Assembly (NCBI RefSeq): GCF_000150275.1
Contig: NW_002060946.1
Coordinates: forward strand, 6,466,667-6,530,666
Source of the DNA: Trichoplax adhaerens
Lineage: Eukaryota; Placozoa; Uniplacotomia; Trichoplacea; Trichoplacidae
Direction: 5' to 3'
DNA length: 64,000 nucleotides
Shown: positions 13,809 through 26,518 of the stretch, one piece after another
How the letters are laid out: each line of letters starts with the position of its first letter
Position numbering within the stretch: the stretch's first letter is position 1
Notes under the pieces: generated by a model
Databases searched by the model: none
What the model was told of the DNA's origin: nothing
Seen by the model: only the letters and a program-made list of their open reading frames with translations
Translations under genes and position numbers: made by a program

Positions 13809-16800
13809 TCTTTCGGGTTAGCTAATCCTCTCAATTTATTACATAAATAAGTTGTATTGAACACGTTCTGTTACAAAAAAGGCATTGAAATTTCTGAAAG
13901 TATATCATTTAAAGCTTCTAATTTAGTCAAAATAGTTACCGATACTTCCATCGAGGACTTTTTTGCATACGATAACGACGAAAAGCATTCATAGTGAATC
14001 AATATTAGCGAATACCATGTAACATTAGCTGATTGAAGATTACTGTATGCTATTACAATTTTTGACCCCACAATTCAAAAGCAGAGTGAGCATAAGGTAG
14101 AGGCTTTTATAAGGCGATCTGCGATGACTTTGGATGCAATAATAGACTGACCAAGTCTGCAACTAATTATAAACATGATTAATATTCATAATGTCATTAA
14201 ATGTAACAGTCGCTTTAACTATGTATTTTCATTCACGAACAAAGATATCATAGTCAGGCCACATTATAAATTTATTAAAATATGAAAGGAAGAACAATAG
14301 CTTAGAATATAAGTTAGATGAAAGATAAATTTAAGAATGGATCATTTTAAACGACCAAGATAAGTAAGTATAATCAGCGTTATGATCATTAAGAGGGTCT
14401 TGAATAGAGTGACTGCGTTACTTCATATACATTCCCTTGGGGAAGGATACTGTAATTTATTGCACCCTACAAGGAATGCATATTTATTTACAAAAAAAGA
14501 AAAGGTAACCGACGATATAATGGTATGTCTACTGTGATCTTAAACAGAAATTTAGAATCATCAGGGACTTGGATCGATTGGTAAAAAGTAGCTAAGGGTA
14601 TTGATTAAGACGGTTTACCATTGCTACCACTTTGCTGGAAGTTTAATGAAAGATAGCTTCACGAGCATATGAGGAAAGGTATCCAGCTAAACAAGGAAGA
14701 CTCTAGTTCTAATATTAAAATTATGCTAAAATCAGTCAATCGATGCTGAGGATAGTGGACTTATTATAGAAATATTATCCATCAAATGTAAAATGTGGAT
14801 CATATTCGATGAATTTTATGTTCTTCACCTCTGATAAAATCTTTTGTCTTAAATGTTAACCATTTTAATTATAAAAGAGAATAAAAAAATTTCTGGTATT
14901 GTCTGACACTAATTCTTTGGCTCATTAATAATTTAAGACCATGAATGAAAGTGATCCCCTTGAATTTTCTATCAGATTATGAATTATTTATATAACGCAA
15001 ACATAACTAAACACCTATTACACCTAGCTGAAATGTAAGATTAAATGAAAATCATATTCTAACGGAACGATATGTTAATTATAATCTTAGCTTACAAAAC
15101 TATTAACAATATATTGACATATTAAGTGCCATAACTGATTGATTTATTGACATTAAAATATTATTTATTCTCATCTATAGACAATAGTTTCGATGCAATA
15201 GATAGCCAGCAACAAATGCTTGGAAAAAAGAACAGATGCTACTGTTTAATATTTTTATGATTGCTAAGTAGAATCTACGGCTTCATTCGACTGCTAGTCT
15301 GAAATACTGATCAAACTACAGTATTAAAAATTAACTTGCGAAGCTAGTTCTGTAATATCTTCATCTTAGTATAGGTAGTGATAATGAGGAGAAGAAAATC
15401 TACTCGTCATTAGCTACACATTTCACTATGGAGCAAACTGAAAAATTAATCTATAGAATAATATAAAATTAAAAATGCTGGCATTATGAATGGCATAATG
15501 TACCGTACCCTATGAAATTAGATCGATAAGCTTTCACCATAAATTGTCTAACTTTAATCTCTTTTCTATTAATAGATGGACTATAGTTTATAGGGTAGCA
15601 AATTTTAGCATTATAATTAATGGATTGAGTATGTATGATGATAGTTTTATCCGATGTTATTATTAATTATCTAGTAAGTAGTTTAAGTTTACTGTAAATT
15701 CTCAACTTCAATGTAAGTAAACTTAAAAGCTAAATTAATGTCGGCAGGTTCTGGAAAAGTAGAAATTTACTGGAAAGAGCGCATTAGAGGGCATAAATTG
15801 TATTGGAAATCCTGAATATCTAATATCTTGACATTAGCGGTAGTTGGAGCATAAAAGTGAATAATTCCCTACCTATCTGAGTCAGATCTACAACAAAATA
15901 AATATAACCCTATTGCTACTAAGGACAGTAGATTACTTGGCATATTGAAAGATATCACTCGCGTTGATTTTCTCTCTTGCTCAATATTAGTATATTTTTA
16001 ATATTAAAATGAAAGGAAGCCAACGAAATTTTAAATAAATTTTAATTGGTGATGTAATTAAAGTTTACTGATCTCCATGATACACTCATTACTTGATAGG
16101 AGAAACGACTAAAGCGACTTTAAAGTTGAGACTAGGGACGTACCTTATTTATATAGTTTAAAGCCACACTTAACTTAACCAACTTCGGTCTTTGCATCTC
16201 GGCTATTGATAGATAAATTTCATTGCCAGAAAGCTCTAATTACTTATTATTTTTAGACTACTGCCTCGATCTCTGGAATAAATTTGGCTTGAACTTTCTT
16301 CTTCATAGTATCTAGATTTGCTAGCTTTCGCTTAATGTACAAGATCCGACATAGCTAGCATGTGAATTGACGATATTTTATTATCTCACTACTATTACTA
16401 AAATATCGAGTTTTACAGTTTCACTTGAAATTACTTGAATTCAGCGACCTAATTAACTCTGATTTTCAGTCTTTATAGATATACGCGATATCCGAATTAA
16501 TATTATACTATGGACCAAGGATTTCATCATAAAGTAGTAATACACTAGTCCTAGAATGTTTTCTAATCATGAAATTTATTCACTTAAATTTTTTCTTATG
16601 CAACCGGCAGAAGTGAGAATAAATCTTAATACTGCGCTGCTCAAATAGAGCAGCACATGGGATGATATTTTAGCCTTAATGTCTTAATGTTGATTTGCGT
16701 AAGCTAATATCGAATTAGTCTCCTAATACTCTTTACTTAGTATAACTGCTACGTTTATAGTAAACGATGAGATATCAATCAGGCATCATCGTATTAGATT

Positions 16801-19800
16801 TCGGTGCATAATACTATATAAAAGTGCTACTGTTAATTTGGCTCATAAGAAATTGGTTCTAAAAGTCTAGTAGTCTACGTAACAAATAGTATTCCATTAT
16901 ACCATATGCTATCATTACATGGAAAAGACCCGTACAAATAATTACACCGGTAAATTGGTTTGAAATACTGTAAATTATGGAAACATGAGGGTAAAGTTTA
17001 CATAATCAAAAGCAACTTTTGTCTATTGGGTAATAACCTTCTATATTAGATAATCTAATCTAATGCACCCGAGTGTATATAAAGTAGGAAAAGATAGTGA
17101 TTGTCTACTAATTATAACAATAACATCAGATACACTTTTGTTGGAAATTTATGCACGCATGGTTACATATTGGCAATCAAACGATCATTTCTATCTGCTT
17201 AATACAAGGATTGGATAATTAACAAACTTTTGAGGAAAAGTCAAGTACTTTGGCGAACAAATAGAATAACCATATGAATTACTATACTTACGTATTTAAA
17301 GCTATAATTGAATTTTTTATATAAATTAATCTTAACTGTTAATAGAGTCGCGATCTAATATATACCGTGTAATTAGCTGTAAGCAAGTATGTCAGATATG
17401 GCCTGTAATAATCTCGTATGTACAGCTGAAGATCATTTATGTTCTAGAGGGTAAGCAATTTCAAAATAGAAGTGATTTAAGAATATAGCACAGCATTTTT
17501 ACAGTACTTAATACAATGTATGATTATAGATTACTATCACAACTAACGTCGAAGATGGTAATTGGACATCAAGTGAAAAAGCTTCATTTGTTGTAATTTG
17601 AAGTTGTGCAAGACTCAATCATAGAGAACTAAATTTTGTTACTATCGTTAGCCAGTTTGTTATATGAAGCTGAAAAAATATGAAGAGTAATTACCGGATC
17701 TTTTTCGTCATTTCTTATTTTTTGACTATAAAAATAATGCAAGCATAAGTAGATGTCTCATCCAAAAATTTATTGAAAATTTCTGCAAAGTCATGTAGTT
17801 AAGCAGTCCCAAAATATTGTTTCAACAATTAACGCTTTCTGTATGGTTCTTTCCCATTAACCGTTTCTGCTCTAATCTTGAACTGTCCCCGTTGAAAATT
17901 TGTCTTTTCAATGTGTCATAAGAATATAATCATCGTAGTAGCAAGCCAGCAATCTCGAGATTATTATACAGCAAAGTCGATTTAAATACAGTTTAAAGGT
18001 AGAATAATAATAGTCCAGCGTATAGGCTATGTCGATACGAAACACTGCTAAGTGCATTATAATAAATTTGTTTCATATGTAGCCAGGATAATAATTTCAT
18101 ATGTGACGAAGATTCAGAGTGTATTTTATTCTTAATTCTCTTTCCAACTTATGTACATCAATTTGCAAATTTCAATATGGAGTGTTCTCAAATTAAAAAT
18201 TTATTGAATTATCAAATTCAAAATAGTATCATCTTTGGGATCATTAAACTAAAGTAAACTAGCTAGATATAAAGTTAAATAACCACTAAATTTTTGTTAT
18301 GAAAAAATTCCGTAAATGTTTTTAGGTTATAACGTTGATCAAACAAAATGCAATCAAATTCTCCACTAGTGTTTATGCAAGTTTGCGCTCTGATGTTTTT
18401 TACAGATTGCGATTTCAAACGTGGCGGAGATTGCTTAATAATTTCAACATGGTAACTTTTCTATAGACTTAGTACTTTTAACCGCTATACAACGTAAAGC
18501 AGCCTTACCGTTTCGTAGCCACTAGCAGACCAATTTTCTTGAGTGATATGAATACCCTGTTACTTTTACGTAGAGAAAAGCCCTGCTAAGTATTTAGTAA
18601 TGTTTCCGATGGAAGAACAAGAAATGCCAAAAGTCATTCATTTCTTACCCGCAATAAACAGCTATGTTGTCATTTCTCGTTAATTCAACGTCGTATTACT
18701 AACTAGTATATGCATAATATTGTTATACTGAATATTTTCAATCAAACAATTTCATGAGAAAAAGTATTAAAACTAAAATAAACCGTCTCTTAGGCTAAAA
18801 TAAAAGCCTTGAATAACGTATAATTACTTCCGTTTCTTATCTTTCATACATGACTTTGTATCAATCCTAATGTTATTTAAATGATGTTGCTTGGTATTGA
18901 ATCAATCGTAATCAGTGGTATAATCTAGTTTACTGAATAATATTTTAGTTTATGTGCCTGTATGTATCGAACAAACAACTTCCGTTATGTATTCGTATTA
19001 CAGAATGATATTTTAGTTTATCTAATATAATATATCAAATAACCGACCTCAGTCACAATTCTATAGACGTAATCGCTATTAATATTAGCACCCAATAACT
19101 TATTTAAGGTACAGAAAATAAGTTATTTGTTCACAATGGCCTAAAGCATAAACTTTGAGTCATAAAGCAGTACATGTATACATTTTAAAGCATAGCACTG
19201 CAGATAAAAAGGGATATTTTTATTGAATCTTAGTATTCAACTAGTAGAATGCTTGGTTTTAATATCGTAATAATCAACATGGCTTTACATTTATGCCTAA
19301 AATATTTACTGCTGGTAATTTGTTACCATGGATAATTTAAATTAGGCTATTGTGATCAACACTGGATGTATCTTTGCTATCAAAGGCGTAATATATTAAG
19401 TTCTTGATTTGCCACAACACATAATTATTATCGTATTATTGACAAGATCCAGGTCATTCTGAAGATACTTTTCTTACTCCAACCTGATTAATAAAAGTAA
19501 CTTTTTTGAGCTAGTCAATGTGGGCCAAAGATAACCCGTAAACTTAATTTGTACTGTACGTATATTGTCTATTCAGCATCTTTAAGAAAATATATTTTTT
19601 TAATATAATTTACTTACCTGTACACGGACATAACAGAGTATCACATGCCCACGCTTTGTACACATTATTGCGGTTAGAATTCTTACCTTTATTACTATTT
19701 CTTCGTTTTTATTTGCAAGATAAAATGCATGTTGATAATGAACTCCTAGCTTCTATAGTCTCAAAACTTTATTTATATAATATTTCATTGATTAAAGTGG

Positions 19801-21718
19801 GAAAACTTTAAGTTTCAATATTGTATTCTATTTTTATACCTATCTGTAAATACAAGTCGAATGATGTGTCTTAAAATTTTTAATTTAAAGTCCTACTTTA
19901 TTATTTTCAAATATGGTTTTGCAATTACGTCGATAGTTTTTATTCGAAGTATCACAATTAAAGTAAGAAAGGTCAAGGTGAAATTAGACTATAAAGCTAT
20001 ACTGTAAATCAGCAGATATTGCGTCACTTTTTTATAGTTAGGCTTCTTAGACTATAATGAATGTAAGTAATACGAGTAATAACCAATTGACTGCTAAAAG
20101 TAGCTATAACCTCAATTTTAAGTACAAAGAATTTTTGATGATTAAATTCATTGAATTAGCCCCTTATTGCCGGGCTATTGGCTTTGAAACTACGCTGCCT
20201 GATATCGCCTTCGAGTAAAAAGATAGCGATTGAATGAGCGACACCGGAGGAATCATGATTGCAGTATCAAATCTCGCTATTTTTAAACAAAATGTCGATA
20301 CAACAATTAAGTAACAATTATGAAAATCATATCACCTCACGGAAATTAAATATTTATAAGATGCTATAGAGTGAAGAATGAATTAAGCCATATCGATCGT
20401 TGAGCATTGTTGAAGCTCTATCTATTCTACTGGTCTAGTTAAGAAATAAGAAATACGAGAATTTTCACAGCAGCTGTAGCGGTCTATCTAACTGAAGGCG
20501 CGATATTTGATTTATTTTTGATATAGCAAAGGTCAGCATGATCACCGTGCTGAAGCTAGACTAATATTGCGTTATTACACCTTTGAGTGAGATGATATGC
20601 ATTAAAATAATCAATAGGCTTCATCAGGAGCTGATCATTTTAGCCCAAATCAAGGGATGCTTAAATCGGTTTAAAAAGTACGATTGATCTATTGATCGAA
20701 TTAGAACGAAACGTAGATCATAAATGTATTCCATGTATTCGTATGTAATCCATCTGTTGTAGTTGAAAGATCTCGATCATATCGTACAAAATCGACGTCA
20801 TAAAACTGTGTACGCTAGAAGATTATAATGTAGATCAAATTCAACCTTAGATCATCCAATGGTTCATTCATTGTAAACCTAGAACTGCAATACAGTCCAT
20901 TTCGGTAGTTTTGCAATCTATCAATGAACTTCATAACTTTGTCAATGTCTGCAATGATTATTTAACTCGCGCCTGGTGGTAGATGTGGCCCCGAAATAAC
21001 TCAATTACGCTAGTGGTTATTACACTGGCAATGAACAGAACATGACCCGACTTTGAAGTCATCTTATTAACTGCATAACCAATGTTGAAAGTGACTCTTA
21101 ACAAGTAATTATCGAATAAAGCTTTGGAAGGACTTTACTTTAAATAAATAGTATCAGTTTGGTAGAATAGTCTGTTTTTGTCAGGCCACAAAGAATCCGT
21201 TATCAGCAAGAGCAATTGTGAACGATCCTATTTTCACGTCGGATTAGAATTCATGCATCACAATATTCTGTGAAGGAGTAGGATGATAAAAAAATCCTGT
21301 AATTTGCATCGATTACGTGAATCCTATTGATGGACCACTTTCTTCGATATTAGCTGAGCCTTTAAAATAGAGAGTACAATCGTAACAACCAGCTAGGAGA
21401 TTCGGTGGGGGGGGGGGGAAGCTGAAGGTATGCAGGATGCCAGATAATTACAGTTTGTGGACGATTTGACAGTGGTATCATTGTTTGTTGTTTGCTATTG
21501 GTTGTTGAAAAAATCTTCCACTATTTTATGTGGCCGTTTAGTCAAGAAAATTTCTATCCATAACGTTAGCAGCATCCTCTATGTCAAGCCAGATTGCTAA
21601 TCATAATTATATATACAAGAAATGATCTCTGTAATCACCTCTGACGAATAAACTATCTAGAATAGGGAATGCAATGGATCACTTATCTCGTATTGAACGC
21701 AATCCGAGTATGCCATCA
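13809..21718. other. Long AT-rich spacer, no supported gene
   Basis: The left end is the 5' flank of the M13 peptidase gene. I read both strands and found only short open frames without family motifs, splice chains or repeats. A 30-codon frame on the minus strand at about 20166-20258 is locally GC-richer but isolated. No RNA gene was recognised. The right end leads into repeats. Confidence 0.5.
21407..21418. repeat. G12 homopolymer
   Basis: A run of twelve G lies in AT-rich spacer, next to the tandem-repeat cluster that follows. Confidence 0.8.
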
Positions 21719-22052
21719 ATGAATGGATTTTAGTCAATTATTATTGCATAGAGAAGCAAGATAGACTTGATCAATTTCAATTTGTGAATCAGTAGAATAT
21801 AGAGTATACTGTACATACAGTAAATAGACGAATGGATTTTAGTCAATCCTTATTGCATAGAGAAGCAAGATAGACTTGATCAATTTCAATTTGAGAATCA
21901 GTACAATATAGAGTGTACTGTGCATACAGTACAGTAAATAGACAAATGGATTTTAGTCAATTCTTATTGCATAGAGAAGTAAGATAGACTTGATCAATTT
22001 CAATTTGTGAATCAGTAGAATATAGAGTATACTGTGCATACAGTAAATAGAC
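21719..22052. repeat. Tandem repeat, three copies of 109-114 bp
   Basis: The unit starts with aatggattttagtcaat and continues through tattgcatagagaagcaaga and agacttgatcaatttcaatt to a GTACTGT/ACAGTA palindromic end. Copies start at about 21721, 21830 and 21944. The length differences come from the palindromic part (for example an extra acagt in copy 2), so the GTAC motif itself expands and contracts. Confidence 0.9.
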
Positions 22053-22209
22053 TCTTGGTCTTGATATACCCATTTTTAAAATGGTAGTTGATAGAACAAT
22101 TTCAAGGTTGGCTAGCGTTTGCTATACGCTTGGCCGATATCCTTCAAATTGCAATAGGCTGTCAAGCAATCGGATATGGTCGACATTCTTCATAGTGTGT
22201 CTATGTTGC

Positions 22210-22310
22210 GGCCATTCCTTAGGCTGATTTTGTCCTTCAGATTGATGATTGCAGTCTTCGCCTTGGCCGTGACCAATCTTTGAAGGACAAAATCAGTCTT
22301 GGGAATGGCC
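22210..22310. repeat. Imperfect inverted repeat, arms of about 37 bp
   Basis: The left arm (22210-22246) begins ggccattcc and contains ctgattttgtccttca. The right arm (22274-22310) is its reverse complement with a few mismatches and ends ggaatggcc. The spacer is about 27 bp. It could fold into a hairpin or be a small fold-back element; no flanking target duplication is obvious. Confidence 0.8.
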
Positions 22311-22805
22311 GATTCCGTTCATGGACCGTGCCATATTCTACAGTAGACAGTACAACAAGCATGGAACATGTTCGGTATTATTGATTGATTTTCCTTCAGG
22401 CCGGTTTCAGCCAAAATAGGAGCATGCAATAGTTGCTTTCTATCCACTGATGTAGAAAATCGTTTGCACAGTTTTCAACACTTCAATATGAACTCAATCA
22501 TCATTGGATGCTGTAAGGTGTTTGTGTGAGATCGATGCAAACTCTTCTTCTTCTTGTCCACTCAGACAGATCGTCCATTTTGTTTGGTTTTCCATGTTGT
22601 CTTCAATCGTCTGTAGTATCCTATTGAGAAGTGACAGTCGTCTTGGCGTCGATCCGTACGCTTACTCGTGGTACTGTACAGTGTACAGTACGACTAGCTC
22701 GTTGGTGGGAACAATTCTACACTGTACAGTACTGTACCATAGTGTACAGTGTACAGTACTACAGTTTACCGTACTGTACCGTAGTACAGTTTGGACTGTA
22801 CTGTA

Positions 22806-23090
22806 AGCAGAAATGTCTGCGGGTTTCCCTATTCAGAAGTTTCGAATAGTGGCACACAGGTAAAACGCCAATCGAACAGGCAAATAAAGAGAAACTCTTT
22901 TCCTTAGTTAGCAACAAAGCAAGTGGAAAGTATTGTACACCGTCTAGTATAGTACACCCATGGACAGTACGGTGCCGTGGTAGGGTTTTTAGGCTGGGAT
23001 GTCTGCGGGTTTCCCGAATCAGAATTGGGTATTGAAGGGACACACAAGGATACAAGCCCAATCGAACAGGTTAAGAGAAACTCTTTTGGT
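22806..23090. repeat. Two diverged direct copies of a segment of about 100 bp
   Basis: Copy 1 (about 22806-22910) and copy 2 (about 22991-23090) share atgtctgcgggtttccc, caatcgaacaggt/c and aagagaaactctttt in the same order. They are separated by GTAC-rich DNA. Their spacing is about 185 bp, close to the periods of the arrays near 24.7 kb and 40.4 kb. Confidence 0.75.
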
Positions 23091-23820
23091 CACCGGCATA
23101 AGTAAGTTGTTTTGCAGGGAGAGGAAGGAAAAGAGAATGGGGGGGGGGGGTGATCCATTTTGGACACTACCATAGAAGTCGAGTACTGTACCGTATAGTA
23201 CACGCTATATCTTGCAACTATACGCGTAGTACAGTACCGTATTGTAGTGAGTATTGTAGCGTAAAGGAGGCACCGGTGGGCAACATGTTGGGAATGAAAG
23301 AGAATTTGCAGTACCGCACACTGCGTGTTGGAAAAAGTAAAGTCACTGATCTGTCTTCTCTTTGCCAGTGTAGCCATTGCATTCCAAGGCCGCTGATAGT
23401 GACATCAATTTGACGAGCGAATGGCACTGGCGTACAGTACGAATCCAATGGACCGTCGCCGACTTGGAAATGACATCCAGTAGATTCCCATCATTGGTAC
23501 AGTACATGCTGACGTCACAAACGCCATGACACCACAGTACGGTACGCCTGATTACCATTGGTACAATACCAATGGCAGACGACATGCCTGGGTACAATAC
23601 CGTTCTTGACGGTCAAATCACAACCGCCTGGCGCGCTAACCCTGGTCTCATTCTTGTCTCCACGCCAACATAACTTACTATAGTCTACATGACGGTTTTC
23701 ATGTGCAGAACCACTTGCAACCCCCCCCCCTAGACTCCAGGCTGTCCGTCTCACGTCGCCGTACAGACCGTACAATACAGTCATGAAGGAAAGTAAAAGA
23801 AAGCGTACCGTACTGTACTT

Positions 23821-23880
23821 TACCGTAACGTACTGTACCGTAACGTACTGTACCGTAACGGACCGTACCGTAACGGGCCT
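23821..23880. repeat. 15-bp minisatellite, four copies
   Basis: The unit is taccgtaacgtactg. It occurs twice perfectly, then as taccgtaacggaccg and taccgtaacgggcct. It is a local expansion of the GTAC-type motif. Confidence 0.9.
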
Positions 23881-24649
23881 AAAGGAAAAAAGTATAAAAA
23901 CATCACTAGGGCCCGGCAAGCGTTGCATTCAATTTCCGCAATACCTGGAGAAGGAGAGTTGGCCATTACCTGCAGTGGACTGAGCGCCTTTCCGTTTGGG
24001 GAAGTAAGTAGGATAGAGAGTAAATGTTGTTTTGAAGACCCGATGGAGCAGATTGCAAGGACGGTCATCAGCCTACGATAGCAAGTTGGTTGCATTTGCA
24101 AATGATACCAGACTCCTTGCTCACTGACTTGACCTTGCACTTTTGACTTTCACCTCAGTTGATCAACAATGACTGACGATCATCATGTTATGAGGATGAT
24201 TATCATTCACTTCATCATGATTACTACGGTACTGCAACACTTTGGACAAGGAGATGAGTTGGTGTTTTCCACTAAATCATCTCTAAAACATCAACCATAA
24301 CTCAATTGGACAGCGAGATACAAGGAGTGTACACTGTACACTCTATCCCCATGCAGTGTTAAGTACAGTACTCGTAATCGTGTTGGAGAGTGCACCACTT
24401 GACCATGACCGAGATAAAATGGTTATTTTGCAATCTTATCCTTCGTGGCCATTCCAATGGCATCAAACCAACAGTGGCAATAGTTGACGACGCAATAATG
24501 TCTTCTATTGTCATGTTGTAGTGGACTATTGCAGCATTCAGCTATTCATTAGCTTGACTCTGACATAACGTTAGTGCTTCCATTGTCTATCGTAAACTAA
24601 TCATTAATTCATTCATCAATCACAATCATCCAAGTGGCTCGTAACATTT

Positions 24650-25022
24650 TCTCATCACTTGCGAACTACCACGCCAGTCATGATACAACATCCATTGCCA
24701 TTCCCATGGTAGATCATGATAGAGTAGACGATTCTAGCTAGTAACGTGTCAATAGTTTAAATCGTAATAGCATCATAAGTACAATAGTCGAGTAGGTAGT
24801 GTTATTATTGTCAATCGTAGTCGATGCCACTATTTCACCATCACTTGCTAACGATGACTGGAGTCATGATACAACATCCATTGCCATTCCAATGGTAGGA
24901 CATGATAGAGTAGACAATTCTAGTAACGTGTCAATAGTTTAGATCGTGATAGCATGATAAGTAGAATAGTCGAGTAGGTAGTGTTATTATTGTCAATCGT
25001 TGTGATCGATGTCACTATTTCA
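24650..25022. repeat. Tandem duplication of 186 bp just upstream of VPS72
   Basis: Two copies share tcatgatacaacatccattg, catgatagagtagac, cgtgtcaatagttta and gtcgagtaggtagtgttatt. The tcatgatac landmark is at about 24679 and 24865. The array ends about 165 bp before the VPS72 start codon, so it occupies the likely promoter region. Confidence 0.85.
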
Positions 25023-25188
25023 CCTCTCAGCTATCAATATACTTGACTCTTGCCGATTCTACTTGCTTACTTCTTGGGTAGACCAATGATATCAGCTAGG
25101 CGGTGAACAACGCTTTGTCGTCATTGCTAGGCGAGAAGTAATGATACCATATACTCTATATGTATTCACTTAATAGACAGTTGTCGTG

Positions 25189-26518
25189 ATGGCATCTAAC
25201 CGTAGCCAACGCAGCAATGCTGGTAACCGAATGTCAAGGTTAATCGATGAAGAAGCAGAAGAGGACGAATTTTATGAAACTGCTTTCGGTGGATTCCAAG
25301 AAGAATCTGATGATGAAAAGTATGATACTGAGGAATCAGAGGAAGATGTTGCCGATTCCGACATTGATGCTAGTGAACACTCAGAACAAGAAGATGCTAG
25401 TAGTGACGATTCCCAACCACGAAAAAAACGCAAAAAGGTAAAAAAAACCTTATAGCATCTGTAATCATTTCCTGTATGCGTCTATCTTGACGCCAAGGAG
25501 ATAATATTACTAACGGTAATGCATGTACAATTCATGATGATCGTTATCCATGGAATGATGGTAAAATAATGATACAATTTTATCTATCAATCATATTCAA
25601 TTGGTACTGTGTGTCATCACCATTATAATTTATCGATCTCCAAATACTTCCAATAAAATGTAGATTGTCATTGCTGCTGTTGCGCGTGATAAAAACAACA
25701 CAACCAAGGTCGGCCAGAAACGTGAACGCAAAGTCATCGCATCAACTAGTACGGTAGATACTGACGAAGGTACCAGTCGATCTGTACGAAAGTCAAAGCG
25801 TTCAGCAACCATGGTGCAAAGCCAAGAATTTCTAAAACGCATGAAAGATCGTGATGGCAAAGAAGTCAAACAATCTATTAAGAAATCACAAGATTCACGA
25901 CCTTTAACTCAGAAGGAATTACTGGAAGAAGCTAAAGAAACAGAAAAAGCTAATCTTGCGTCTTTACGTGAATATCAAGAATCTGAGAAAGAAAAAAGGG
26001 CTACCAAAGTTATTCGAAGGAAACTACTTTATCCCTTCGTTCGGTATCAGTCCATCACTATGCCAGATGTGGATCTCCAACCGAATGGTGATCAGAATGA
26101 CAATAATAACACACTACAGTCTGACCAGTCATTGAATGAGTCATCTAAAAATCATGTAGAAGTTACTGCAGATAGTCATGATCATAATTACAACAAGAAA
26201 TCAATCAAGAAAGAGGAATACGTTATTCCTGTAACAACCAAAAAGTACTCTCGTAATTTTATCACATTTACCGATACCAGCAAATATCCTTCAACTTATT
26301 TCCCCGTTGCTACGTTATCGACCGAAGCAAAACCACCTATATGCCCAGTAACGAACCTACCTGCTCGTTATATCGACCCTGCAACCTTAATACCCTATGC
26401 TACATTGGATGCTTTCAAAATTATCCGTGAAGCGGCTCAATCATGTGCTAATACTATCAAGGAGGAAACGAAAGAGATACAACCTGTAATTGCTAGCTTA
26501 CATACTGGCGCACAATAG
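25189..26518 (+). CDS. VPS72: Vacuolar protein sorting-associated protein 72 homolog (YL1), SRCAP/p400 chromatin-remodelling subunit
   Basis: Nuclear H2A.Z-H2B chaperone subunit of SWR1-type (SRCAP, p400/TIP60) remodellers. There are two exons, 25189-25437 and 25664-26518, joined in phase 0 by a GTAAAA...TAG intron of 226 bp, giving 367 aa; human VPS72 has about the same length. The N-terminus has the family signature NRMSRLIDEEAEEDEFYETA followed by GGFQEESDDEKYD and an acidic stretch, the H2A.Z-binding part. The middle is basic, with the conserved RPLTQKELLEEAKETEKANL. The C-terminal YL1_C domain reads ICPVTNLPARYIDPATLIPY followed by ATLDAFKIIREA. The ATG at 25189 is the first in frame. 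AATAAA signals occur downstream near 27146 and 27294. Nothing in it looks degenerate. Confidence 0.97.

Larger units (their letters stand above)
22630..23880. repeat. GTAC-palindrome-rich block
   Basis: This block is dense in gtactgtac, gtacagtac and gtaccgta variants. It is GC-richer than its surroundings and poor in stop codons, which is why several overlapping open frames exist on both strands; none shows a family motif. It also contains G12 at 23139-23150 and C10 at 23721-23730. I see no gene in it. Confidence 0.75.

Noticed and set aside
20166-20258. Minus-strand 30-codon frame in a small GC-richer patch
   Set aside because: It is too short, isolated, and has no motif or splice signal that leads anywhere.
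22504-24140. Several overlapping open frames on both strands
   Set aside because: They overlap in many frames, and their peptides repeat TV/QY/CT patterns from GTAC motifs. The lack of stops is explained by the repeat composition.
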